Below the pieces are notes generated by a model, which was not told where the DNA came from, searched no databases, and was given only the letters and a program-made list of their open reading frames with translations. From assembly GCA_025462785.1 (NCBI GenBank), contig JAOAPG010000399.1:1-8349 (forward strand): DNA of 8,349 bases, written 5' to 3'. This document shows positions 1-6,550 of the stretch, one piece after another. The position numbers and the translations under genes were made by a program. Each line of letters begins with the position of its first letter. Positions within the stretch are counted from its first letter, which is position 1. Source of the stretch: Acidobacteriaceae bacterium (GTDB lineage: Bacteria > Acidobacteriota > Terriglobia > Terriglobales > Acidobacteriaceae).

Positions 1-68
1 TGATCCTCGAGCTCAAGCTCGACCCGCAGGAGAAGACCGCGCTGGTCGCGTTCATGCGACAACTCTAA
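1..68 (+). CDS. C-terminal end of a probable c-type cytochrome / cytochrome c peroxidase (partial)
   Basis: The window opens inside a gene. In the frame starting at base 3 the last 21 codons read ILELKLDPQEKTALVAFMRQL and end with TAA at 66-68. The pattern LxLDPQEKxALVAFMRxL closely resembles the final helix of MauG-like di-haem cytochrome c peroxidases and of cytochrome c domains, which often end in 'LT.QEK.DLVAFL..L'. Only the tail is visible: the CXXCH haem sites and the signal peptide would lie upstream of the window. The protein would be periplasmic. The assignment rests on this short motif alone, so another protein ending in a similar helix is possible. Confidence 0.5.
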   Translation, partial: ILELKLDPQEKTALVAFMRQL

Positions 69-207
69 GCGCCAGGCATCTACACACTTGTACATTTGCC
101 CTGCTGTAATTGATGTGCAGCTAGATCCTGGCGAGACGCATCTGTTGCCGCCTCTTGCGTGATTGGAAGTCACCCAGCTACTCAGCGAAGCCCGGAGATG
201 TAGCCCT

Positions 208-1203
208 ATGTCAAACGTACAGAAGAACAACAACCTATCCGCTCCTTCCGTGCGAAAGATGACAGGCATCATCGACGTCCACTCACACATCATTACGAAT
301 CTGGGATCGCAGGCGCCGATGGACAAGCTGCCGCCTTGGTCGGTCGAGCAGTCTTTGTCACTCATGGATGCGAATAAAATCGCCGCATCAGTCTTATCGC
401 TGCCTGATTCGGCCAGTCACGCGAAAGGACCGGAGGCCTGCCAACTTGCGAGGCGAATCAATGAACAACTGGCCGACATCGTCTCAAAACATCCCACGCG
501 CTTCGGGGCGATGGCCACATTACCGGCGCTGGCGGATACAGACTCTCTGCTCGAAGAGATGGCGTATGCACTCGATACGCTGAAGCTTGACGGCGTCGCG
601 ACCACCACAAGCACCAATGACATCTATCTTGGCGACGCCCGCTACAACCCATGGCTTGAGGAGATGGACCGCCGCGGCGTCACTTTGTTTGTCCACCCAG
701 TTCCAGCCAAGGCGTCTCGTTCGGTCGATCTCGGCATCGACGTGTCGATGTTGGAGTTCATGTTCGACACCACGCGCATGCTCACCAACATGATCTTCAG
801 CGGGGCCAAGAACCGTTTCTCCAAGATCAAAGTCATTTCCACCCATGGCGGAGGAACGATTCCATATTTGATGACTCGTGTCGAAACTCTTGAAAAGGTA
901 TTCGGTCCTGGCAAGGGGCGCGCGCACCTAGGTCCAACAGAGATCCGTGATGGTCTTGCCTCTTTCTATTACGACCTCACTGCGGCAACATCTCCTGCGC
1001 ATCTCTTCGACCTACAGCAGATGGTTCCACTCTCCCACCTGTTGATGGGTTTCGATAATCCGTTCATGCCGGGATGGACGTTTCCACCTGCCATTCAGGA
1101 CATGCAATGCTGGAACAGCTTCAGCGACGCAGACGTTTCTTCCATTGCTCATCGGAATGCGGAGGCGCTCTATCCCGCTCTCGCCGAACGTCGCAATCCG
1201 TAG
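208..1203 (+). CDS. Amidohydrolase family protein (Amidohydro_2, ACMSD/6-methylsalicylate-decarboxylase-like)
   Basis: This is an intact cytoplasmic metal-dependent hydrolase or decarboxylase of the amidohydrolase superfamily. Numbering from the longest possible start (TTG at 163), it carries the metal-site motif DVHSH (H40, H42), LFVHP (H178), ISTHGGG (H228) and MGFDNPF (D298). These are the HxH, His, His and Asp ligands of ACMSD-type Zn decarboxylases. The segments PPWS, SLMD, ARRINEQ, RFGAMATLP, LDGVATTT, YLGD, EFMFDTTR and MIFSGA follow the usual order of the TIM-barrel family. I place the start at ATG 208 because GGAG at 194-197 is well spaced before it. TTG 163 and ATG 259, which begins MTGIIDVHSH, are alternatives. 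The length of about 331 residues is normal. The substrate is unknown; an aromatic or unsaturated carboxylic acid is plausible from the family. It stands alone, 139 bases after the cytochrome-like gene, and is the last clearly intact housekeeping-type gene before the decayed region. Confidence 0.85.
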   Translation: MSNVQKNNNLSAPSVRKMTGIIDVHSHIITNLGSQAPMDKLPPWSVEQSLSLMDANKIAASVLSLPDSASHAKGPEACQLARRINEQLADIVSKHPTRFGAMATLPALADTDSLLEEMAYALDTLKLDGVATTTSTNDIYLGDARYNPWLEEMDRRGVTLFVHPVPAKASRSVDLGIDVSMLEFMFDTTRMLTNMIFSGAKNRFSKIKVISTHGGGTIPYLMTRVETLEKVFGPGKGRAHLGPTEIRDGLASFYYDLTAATSPAHLFDLQQMVPLSHLLMGFDNPFMPGWTFPPAIQDMQCWNSFSDADVSSIAHRNAEALYPALAERRNP

Positions 1204-1250
1204 TGCTCAACTGTGAAATAAGTTTCATATTGACACGTCGTCTGCGTTCG

Positions 1251-1266
1251 GCGCACTGTCGTGCGC
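1251..1266 (+). terminator. Short perfect GC hairpin after the amidohydrolase gene (possible terminator or operator)
   Basis: GCGCAC and GTGCGC form a perfect 6-bp inverted repeat around the tetraloop TGTC, 47 bases after the amidohydrolase stop and 7 bases before the ATG at 1274. No T-run follows, so it is not a textbook Rho-independent terminator. It could equally act as a weak terminator, an operator, or a hairpin limiting translation of the following reading frame. Confidence 0.25.
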
Positions 1267-1273
1267 TCCCGCC

Positions 1274-1590
1274 ATGCTGATAGAGACGGATTGGGTTTCA
1301 GTTCCTCGGTCGATCCGGGGACAGGACCAGCTTGGATGCCAAACCCCATGCGAATTGACGTACTCGCAATTTTTACCTGGCATCACAAACGTCACGGATC
1401 GTGCGCGATATTTCTCGTTCTACCCTTGGATCACTTGGTCACTTGATAAGCGCTGTCCTGCGACTAACGAAAGCCGTTATGTTAAGCTCTACCGCAGAGC
1501 CGATTGTCTGTATACGCTGATTGCTGCTCAGGAATCTCGCAGATCCGAGAATGTTAGACAGGCTGAAGCCAAGATCGGTCGTCTCAGGCT
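1274..1590 (+). pseudogene. N-terminal fragment of an unrecognised conserved-looking protein, truncated by integrase debris
   Basis: From ATG 1274 the frame reads MLIETDWVSVPR, then QLGCQTPCELTY, FLPGITNVTDRARYFSFYPW, ITWSLDKRCP and YRRADCLYTLIAAQ. The composition, with strongly ordered Trp, Tyr and Pro motifs, is that of a real protein rather than a random frame. I believe the pattern 'LPGITNxTDRARYxSFYPW' occurs near the N-terminus of uncharacterised bacterial proteins, but I cannot name the family and assign no function. The frame stays open to a stop at 1619-1621, but from about 1570-1600 the other frame already encodes the start of the recombinase remnant, so the junction lies there and this gene has lost its 3' end. 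No clear ribosome binding site precedes ATG 1274. It points the same way as the large broken gene at 2962-5691, so both may have belonged to one locus. Confidence 0.5.
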
Positions 1591-2612
1591 ACTACCCGCC
1601 GTTATTGGATGCATTGGTTAGACGCGCAAGGTCGCCGGAGATGGCGCAAGCTAAACGTTCGCACGCTGCAACAGGCACGCAAGGCACGGGCTGCTGAACT
1701 TGTGCGAGTGGAACAAAGCAAGGTACTGGGCTTTGCTTCTCCAGGAGCGGAAACCTTCGCGGACATTGCCAGTCGCTTCCTGAGCCATCAGAGGGCGAGA
1801 TTGACCCTCAAGGCATACCAGCGAGAATCGGGGATTGTAAAGGAGCACTTGAGTAACTTCTTCGCCGGTCCGATGGCTAGTATCCGGCGAGTAGAGGTGC
1901 AGCGATACGTAACTAAGCGCGCCAGCGAAGTCTCCCTCAGTGCTGAAAGAAGTCAATATTCTGAAGCATTTGCTGCGGCTAGCAGTCGAATGGGAAATTG
2001 TGCCTTTCAACGTAGCGCAGGGCGTCAAATGTCCTCGGGTTGCGCTGGCGGGGTTCGCTATCTTCAGCCCTGTGAGTTGCGGGCCACGCTTGAGGGCTCG
2101 CCCGAGTGGTTGCGTTTTCCGTTGTGGCTCTTGCAGCGTGTACCGGTATGCGCCGATCTGAACTCCTGGGATTGCGCTGGCTGAACGTAGCCCTTGAGAA
2201 CGGCGGCGTGATGCTCTCTCGGACCAAGAACGGCCAAGGTAGGACCGTTTATTTAAACCAAACAGCCAAGATTGCCATTCGCTCCCTCTCCACTAGCGCC
2301 GCCATGCGCGCAACGGATTTTATCTTTCAAGGTCTCACTGGTGAACAGGTAAGCATGGCATTCGCCCGCGTCTGTCGAGCGCTTGACATCTCCGATTTCC
2401 GCTTCCAAGATCTACGCCATACAGCTGCAAGCTGGCACAGAATGAACGGCGTGGACATTCACACGGTTGCGCAGCTTCTGGGGCGCACAAAGATTTAAGG
2501 ATGGCCGCACGCTATCAGCACCTATCGCCATGTACTGCCGTACATGCAGGAGGATGCGGCAGCGAAGGTGGAAGCGGCACTAGTCGGAGGCCCTCAACAA
2601 TCGTTCTCGTAG
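1570..2612 (+). pseudogene. Tyrosine recombinase (phage-type integrase), heavily frameshifted remnant
   Basis: Read across frames, this is a paralogue of the recombinase at 6545-7716. The N-terminal part (frame of 1609) has WLDAQGRRRWRKL, ARAAELVRVEQSKVLGF, ETFADI and AYQRESGIVKEHL, the arm-binding/SAM-like region; recognisable similarity begins at about 1570. The frame changes near 1940 (to VLKEVNILKHLLRLAVEWEI), near 2050 (to VRYLQPCELRATLEG), near 2115 (to TGMRRSELLGLRW), near 2497 (to MAARYQHLSP) and near 2530-2541 (to YMQEDAAAKVEAALVGG, stop TAG 2610-2612). The box I Arg (CGC 2151-2153), box II Arg (CGC 2415-2417) and the Tyr region are still recognisable. The box II His is Gln (CAA 2406-2408), giving FQDLR where the paralogue has LHDLR, and the LGH motif is LGR. 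The product cannot be active. It probably marks an old integration event. Confidence 0.8.
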
Positions 2613-2633
2613 CCGCGTATATTTTTTCAATTG

Positions 2634-2661
2634 ACTAACACTAGATAACAGTAGTATTAGT
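2634..2661. repeat. AT-rich 10-8-10 bp dyad, candidate recombinase core site or operator
   Basis: ACTAACACTA (2634-2643) and TAGTATTAGT (2652-2661) are inverted repeats pairing at 9 of 10 positions (mismatch C2639/A2656) around the 8-base spacer GATAACAG. The dyad begins 21 bases after the stop of the recombinase remnant and lies 37 bases beyond the 3' end of the convergent minus-strand RHH gene. Tyrosine recombinase core sites typically have 7-13 bp inverted arms around a 6-8 bp crossover region, and this matches in layout. No T-run follows on either strand, so it is not a terminator. I found no second full copy in the window; only ACTAACACT recurs, at 5352-5360. Confidence 0.35.
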
Positions 2662-2698
2662 TCGACAGGAATTAGAGGTGGCTTGCGTGAAGAGGCGC

Positions 2699-2893
2699 TT
2701 ACTTCCGGCCGAGTACTCGTTGCGCGCGTTCGACGGCTGCAATTGCGACAAAGCTGCTGAGGCTACGATGCTCGAGCTTCGCGGCCTTTTCGATCATTAG
2801 CCGTTCATCCTGGGTGTAGTAGGAGAACACTTTTGCTCCGAGTGGTCCTTGGCCGGTGCGCCTCGAAGGAATGTATTGATCCTTTTTGGCCAC
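2699..2893 (-). CDS. Small ribbon-helix-helix (DUF1778/CopG-like) DNA-binding protein, orphan antitoxin-like
   Basis: From a GTG start at 2893 the 64-residue product begins MAKKDQYIPSRRTGQGPLG. It then reads AKVFSYYTQDERLMIEKAAKLEHRSLSSFV, followed by AIAAVERAQRVLGRK. The short strand, then 'DER..IEKAA.LE.RSLS.FV..AA.E.A..VL', is the beta-alpha-alpha pattern of DUF1778/TacA-type RHH antitoxins and small plasmid or phage repressors. A TTG at 2917 would add eight residues; I prefer GTG because a basic MAKK start is typical and a weak AAGAG lies just upstream. No GNAT or other toxin gene follows on the minus strand: only 86 bases separate the stop from the recombinase remnant. It is therefore either a lone regulator, for example of the mobile element, or what is left of a toxin-antitoxin pair. 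The dyad at 2634-2661 lies downstream, not in its promoter. Confidence 0.6.
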   Translation of the reverse strand: MAKKDQYIPSRRTGQGPLGAKVFSYYTQDERLMIEKAAKLEHRSLSSFVAIAAVERAQRVLGRK

Positions 2894-2932
2894 CGCTCTT
2901 ATGCTACCACTAAGCAAGATAACGAAGTGCGA

Positions 2933-2967
2933 TAGAATCTTTCATTCCGTGAGGAGCAATCATGTAA
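2933..2967 (+). promoter_or_regulatory. Start-stop unit: -10-like box, strong Shine-Dalgarno, ATG followed at once by TAA
   Basis: TAGAAT (2933-2938) matches the -10 consensus at five of six positions, though no convincing -35 box precedes it. GAGGAG (2951-2956) is a strong Shine-Dalgarno, 5 bases before ATG 2962-2964. The next codon is TAA (2965-2967). The ATG is in frame with the following coding remnant, which is open from GTA 2968 onward, with TTG 2977 as the next possible start. So either the gene carries a nonsense codon at position 2, or the ribosome loads on a minimal AUG-stop and re-initiates downstream. Confidence 0.4.
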
Positions 2968-5691
2968 GTAGTTGGTTTGCCAGTATTTAAGTGTGCAAGA
3001 GCATTGGCGGCGATTTTTGATGGTTTCCTCGACTCCGTAAATGAGAAGTTGTCCAAACCTGATGTTTTGGATTTTCATAGCGGCGACCGCTTGGTGCACA
3101 AGAGCGTGGAACTATTGGTGGATTTGATGGTAACCACGGGGCGCTCCGCGGTTGAGAGGAGCACTGCGAAAAACAAAATTGAGGCGTTGTTGCCGTGGCT
3201 GGTGCGAGCCGGTCATTGTTCCATCACCTCATCAGTGAGGATGTGATTTATGAAGACCGACAACACAACTACGAGACGGATGCGTTTGTTGAGGTTGTGC
3301 GATTTTCATTCGAGCGGTTCGCAGATCATCTTTTAGTAAAACGGTTACTGGATCCGCTTCTATCGAAAGATGATTTGAGAATCGCATTCGCGGACGGCAA
3401 GGTAGGCTCGAATATGTCAGGAGATTGGAATCTCCGTATGAACGCTGGACTCTTGGAAGCTTTGTTTGTCCAGGTGCCTATCAAATTTGCCGCGGAACTT
3501 GTGACAGTCTGCCCGGAACCGAAAGAACATCGTCAAGCAACCCGAGCATTCCTTGGCAGCATTCCTTGGCGGGAACCGAGCACCATAAATGACCAGACAC
3601 GCGATGTACTGAATGAGTTGCTTAGCGCGGGACAGATCCGGGAAGCAGAAGTTCTGCTCGTCCTCCTCCTTGTGGCGGTTAGTCCCAGACACGCAACATG
3701 GAATGCCGACTTTCTGCACAAGAACCTGCTGCGCCGTGGTCTGAATCGTCGCGATGCGACCTGGTCCATTTTCGTATTCGATGAGTGCAACGAAGAGTTT
3801 TCGCTTTTCGAGAGGCTGATTAACTGGGCGATGTCCGAGCCGAATGCGGCGCGGTTTGACGAGGACTCCGTTCGACTCGCGAGCATCATCCTGGCATGGA
3901 TGTTTACGACATCGCATCGTTTTGCGCGTGATCGAGCCACGAAGGCGATCGTTAGCCTACTGGTTAACTATCCAAAAGTGCTGACCGATATTCTCAAATT
4001 ATTCGAAACCGTTGACGATTTGTATGTGGTCGAGCGCCTGTATTGCGTTGCTTATAGCTGCGCTATGCGGTTGTCTGATGTTGAAGCGTTGCGAGCACTA
4101 GCTGAGCAAACATACCAGTTCGTCTTTTCACGTGATGAAGTAATTCCTCATATCCTCGTGCGCGACTATGCTCGTGGTATCATTGAAATGGCTGTGGCAA
4201 AAGGTGCCGATCTCTCCTTCGATCCCGCGAGATCGCGTCCACCTTTTAACAGCACGCTCACGGAGCCTGTATTTGTGGACGGTGAACTTGAAAGTTGGTC
4301 GAATTGGAAAGCTGGGCCTAAAGAGGAGTGGTCGAAACGGCGGATTTATCATTCTGTTATGGGTTCCGAGGATTTTGCCCGCTACGTTATCGGCACAAAT
4401 AGCGGTTCTTTTGAATGGTCGTCGCGCCGACTTGGGGAAAAGAAATCTCGCAGTTCCAAAGCCTTCGACTATGGCAATGACAATTTTGATTTGAGGTTCG
4501 CGCAGCGCTGGATCATGCGGCGGGTAATCGATCTGGGCTGGAGCACAGAGTTATTTGGCGAATTCGATTCACGTGTGTTTGGTAGCGGGCGCGAAGAGCA
4601 CAAACCGGAACGTATCGGCAAAAAATACCAATGGATTGCTTATCACGAATTCTTAGCACGAGTTTCGGACAATTTCGAATTTATTGGTGAGCCGTGGCCA
4701 AAACGCATTCGGAAATACGACGGTCCATGGCAAATTGGCTACGTCAGAGATATTGATCCGTCATGTCTTTTGCGTGCAAAGAATGTCGAGAAGGACGCAA
4801 CGTGCTGGTGGCACCCCTTGCGGTACGAATGGGACAGAACATTAAGCCATGAGCAATGGTTACGCAAGACAGATGACATCCCGCAATTTGAATCAGCGCT
4901 TCGAGTAAGCGATCCCAGCTCACAGGCATGGTACGTTCTTGAAGGTAACTTTCACTTCAGCCAGCCCAAGACCCTCCAGGAAGAGGAACAGCGAGAATCT
5001 TCGTTACCTGTGCGACAAATCTGGGCGCACGTGCGCAGTTATCTCGTCAGAAAACGAGATTTCAGTCGATTGTTGGGATGGGCCAAGAAGCAAGACTTTA
5101 CGAATAGGTCGATGCCGGAATCACATGATGCGGGCAAACTTTTCCTGGGTGAATATTATTGGTCCCCTGCATATCGATATTTTGAGCAACCATATTACGA
5201 TCGCTATGCGTGGACGAAGGGAGACTATCATTAAGCGGTTACCGATGCCGGTTTTAGTGACGTCTGACGTCTACTTCTGGGACAAAGGCCTCGACTGCTC
5301 GATCGATGATTCAATTTCTGTTTTGCGTCCGTGTAGAGCGGTAAGGGAAGGACTAACACTTGATTGGAACGGTGTACCAGGTCAGTATCTAAGCCAAGGA
5401 GCACTGGCGGTTCAGGATCCATCGGTGTTGGCCTCTGGCCCTCGGGCCTTGTTGATCAGGCAGGATTTGCTCTCTAAGTTTTTGTCTGAGCAGCAGCTGT
5501 GTTTGATGTGGACTGTCAGGGGTGAGAAAGCCGTGTACGAGGACGATCACGAAAATTGGCCTGGCGCGCTGGAAATCTCCGCCTCTTATGGGCTACGAAA
5601 TGACACAGTGGTTGGTACGTGTCGAACGAAGCTTATCGAGGGACGGAAAGGTGGTTTAAGAGGACAACAAGATCAGAGCAGCGCGTGTTAG
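2962..5691 (+). pseudogene. C-terminal half of a large STAND/NACHT-like predicted ATPase (defence-type), broken in three places
   Basis: Read across frames this is one protein of about 900 codons. Frame of 2977: ALAAIFDGFLDSVNEKL, then DRLVHKSVELLVDLMV and KIEALLP. Frame of 3195: SRSLFHHLISEDVIYEDR, SFERFADHLL, WRxP, VRDYARGIIEMA, SEDFARYVIG, FAQRWIMRRVIDLGW, ERIGKKYQWIAYHEF. Frame of 5233: KRLPMPVLVTSDVYFWDKG, GPRALLIRQDLLSKFL, LCLMWTVRGEK. From memory, this order is that of the winged-helix, helical-repeat and C-terminal regions of very large predicted ATPases (AVAST-like STAND proteins). Their P-loop domain should come earlier, and no Walker A or B motif is present here. Breaks are TAA at codon 2 (2965), a -1 change near 3193-3200 and a +1 change at about 5232. 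The family assignment is from recall and uncertain; the broken continuity of one reading is well supported. No ATP-dependent function is possible without the missing N-terminal half. Confidence 0.55.
3195..5234 (+). CDS. Open central segment of the broken ATPase-like gene (679 codons)
   Basis: This is the longest intact stretch of the remnant, from a GTG at 3195 to TAA 5232-5234. The first residues overlap the end of the preceding frame, where the protein sequence switches from EALLP to SRSLFHHLISEDV. Visible in order: a winged-helix-like start with SFERFADH (residues 38-45), long helical stretches rich in Leu, Arg and Glu (about 60-330, repeat-like), then an aromatic-rich domain with ERIGKKYQWI (about 472-481) and WWHPLRYEW. 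There is no signal peptide, transmembrane helix or nucleotide-binding motif. GTG 3195 has no clear ribosome binding site, so translation as a separate protein is doubtful. Survival of 679 codons without a stop means that decay is recent or that this piece is still expressed. Confidence 0.5.
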   Translation: MAGASRSLFHHLISEDVIYEDRQHNYETDAFVEVVRFSFERFADHLLVKRLLDPLLSKDDLRIAFADGKVGSNMSGDWNLRMNAGLLEALFVQVPIKFAAELVTVCPEPKEHRQATRAFLGSIPWREPSTINDQTRDVLNELLSAGQIREAEVLLVLLLVAVSPRHATWNADFLHKNLLRRGLNRRDATWSIFVFDECNEEFSLFERLINWAMSEPNAARFDEDSVRLASIILAWMFTTSHRFARDRATKAIVSLLVNYPKVLTDILKLFETVDDLYVVERLYCVAYSCAMRLSDVEALRALAEQTYQFVFSRDEVIPHILVRDYARGIIEMAVAKGADLSFDPARSRPPFNSTLTEPVFVDGELESWSNWKAGPKEEWSKRRIYHSVMGSEDFARYVIGTNSGSFEWSSRRLGEKKSRSSKAFDYGNDNFDLRFAQRWIMRRVIDLGWSTELFGEFDSRVFGSGREEHKPERIGKKYQWIAYHEFLARVSDNFEFIGEPWPKRIRKYDGPWQIGYVRDIDPSCLLRAKNVEKDATCWWHPLRYEWDRTLSHEQWLRKTDDIPQFESALRVSDPSSQAWYVLEGNFHFSQPKTLQEEEQRESSLPVRQIWAHVRSYLVRKRDFSRLLGWAKKQDFTNRSMPESHDAGKLFLGEYYWSPAYRYFEQPYYDRYAWTKGDYH

Positions 5692-5840
5692 GCGACGAAG
5701 GGGGCGGGCATCTGGCGGTGCTTTTCTGCAAGGTTAGGTCGAGGGCTACGAAATGGGGATTACGAACGTTGCGCCGCCAAAACAGCACCCCGTATATTTC
5801 CGGTTTAAAATGCACGTGTGTCGAACAGGATTGAAGCAAA

Positions 5841-6314
5841 ATGAACATCTCCGCTGTTCTGCTAATCATTGTTCTGTTTTTCACGAAGCTCGCATTGCCA
5901 CAGATGCAGAGCCTTGGCCCGAAAGACGTCTTTAATTCTGTCGGGCTATCTGCAATAGAAGTGCGAGAGATTGTCGAGCAAGCGGAACAATCGGCCTATG
6001 ACACGCCCGATGACTGGAAGAAAGAGCTCCGGGTGAGACGCGCGAATCTGGGAAACAGCTCAGGCCTGGTAGTTCAAGGCAGCAAACTACTTTGCGGTGG
6101 CACCGGAAATTGCCAGACTTGGGTTTTTCATAAGGTCGACAATAAATGGGTCTCGCTGTTCCCAAACGACCGAGTACCAATCGCGGAAAGCTTTCGATTA
6201 GGACCGGGCGTGGGAGACGGTATCAAAGATTTCACAATCGTGACGAATTCCGGTGCGGAAGCCGCACAGACCGTTACCTACAGATTCGATGGCAAATTTT
6301 ATCGCGCCAAATAG
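5841..6314 (+). CDS. Small secreted protein of unknown function (157 residues)
   Basis: This is an apparently intact gene and the only complete one on the + strand in the decayed region. The N-terminus MNISAVLLIIVLFFTKLALP is a hydrophobic Sec-type signal or anchor with no perfect AxA cleavage site. Residues 28-65 form a polar helical segment (SAIEVREIVEQAEQSAYD). Residues 70-157 look beta-rich, with SKLLCGGTGNCQTWVF carrying two cysteines (85 and 91) likely to pair outside the cytoplasm, then LFPNDRVPIAESFRLGPG, DFTIVTNS and TYRFDGKFYRAK. I recall similar 'CGxTGNC.xWVF' secreted proteins in Acidobacteriota but know no function. AGGA (5826-5829) serves as a Shine-Dalgarno at a rather long distance from ATG 5841. 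TAAAAT at 5806-5811 could be a -10 box, with no clear -35 box. It is not coupled to either neighbour. Confidence 0.75.
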   Translation: MNISAVLLIIVLFFTKLALPQMQSLGPKDVFNSVGLSAIEVREIVEQAEQSAYDTPDDWKKELRVRRANLGNSSGLVVQGSKLLCGGTGNCQTWVFHKVDNKWVSLFPNDRVPIAESFRLGPGVGDGIKDFTIVTNSGAEAAQTVTYRFDGKFYRAK

Positions 6315-6486
6315 TTCTGAGCTTGTTCCTTCGAATAGTTCCCAGTTAAATTTGACTCGTGCCGCCGATTCGCACAAATGTAGAGTCGAGATGTCCTGTT
6401 CCTCCCTCAGTGTGCCCCTGAATTCTCGACCTCCTTTTTGCTAGGCTGCCGCGCCATACCGACATAATGGGGGGCCGTGTGGGAAG

Positions 6487-6550
6487 GGACGAGAGATCGC
6501 TTCGTAGCAATCCTCCTGCTGATTCTTTCTATGCGAGCCTTTCCATGACT
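6487..6550 (+). repeat. Possible degenerate dispersed repeat overlapping the 5' end of the second integrase
   Basis: The stretch with GAGATCGCTTCGTAGCAATC, TCCTCCTGCTGATTCTTTC and CCATGAC resembles, from memory, a widespread intergenic repeat that reads roughly 'cgcttcgc..aatcctcc.g..gattctttcgcttcgctcagaatgac'. It runs into the ATG at 6545. If right, the integrase start codon lies inside or beside a repeat copy, which would explain why no ribosome binding site is visible there and why the frame stays open upstream to ATG 6467 with a low-complexity leader. The identification is by recall only. Confidence 0.25.

Noticed and set aside
520..927. 135-codon minus-strand frame opposite the amidohydrolase
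   Set aside because: It lies opposite clearly conserved catalytic motifs and has no recognisable protein features of its own.
1230..1235. Perfect TTGACA, candidate -35 box upstream of ATG 1274
   Set aside because: No acceptable -10 hexamer lies 16-18 bases downstream (the sequence there is GC-rich, around GCACTG).
3417..3940. Long minus-strand open frames (135 and 166 codons) opposite the large gene
   Set aside because: Their composition is shadow-like (many Arg, Ser and Cys), they overlap each other, and the + strand frame shows coherent domain-like sequence.
4939..5232. Upstream part of the frame that ends at 5691, as a separate gene
   Set aside because: Before 5233 this frame is a shadow of the long coding segment; only its part after 5233 continues the protein.
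5226..5240. Programmed +1 frameshift at CAT TAA G
   Set aside because: tRNA-His cannot re-pair in the +1 frame and no Shine-Dalgarno-like stimulator precedes it, so a plain indel is more likely.
5352..5360. ACTAACACT, a repeat of the left arm of the 2634-2661 dyad
   Set aside because: It is nine bases without the partner arm and lies inside coding sequence, most likely by chance.
5692..5840. Hidden gene or RNA in the gap before the secreted protein
   Set aside because: Open frames here have no protein-like pattern or start signals, and no stable hairpin is visible; only a lone TAAAAT at 5806 stands out.
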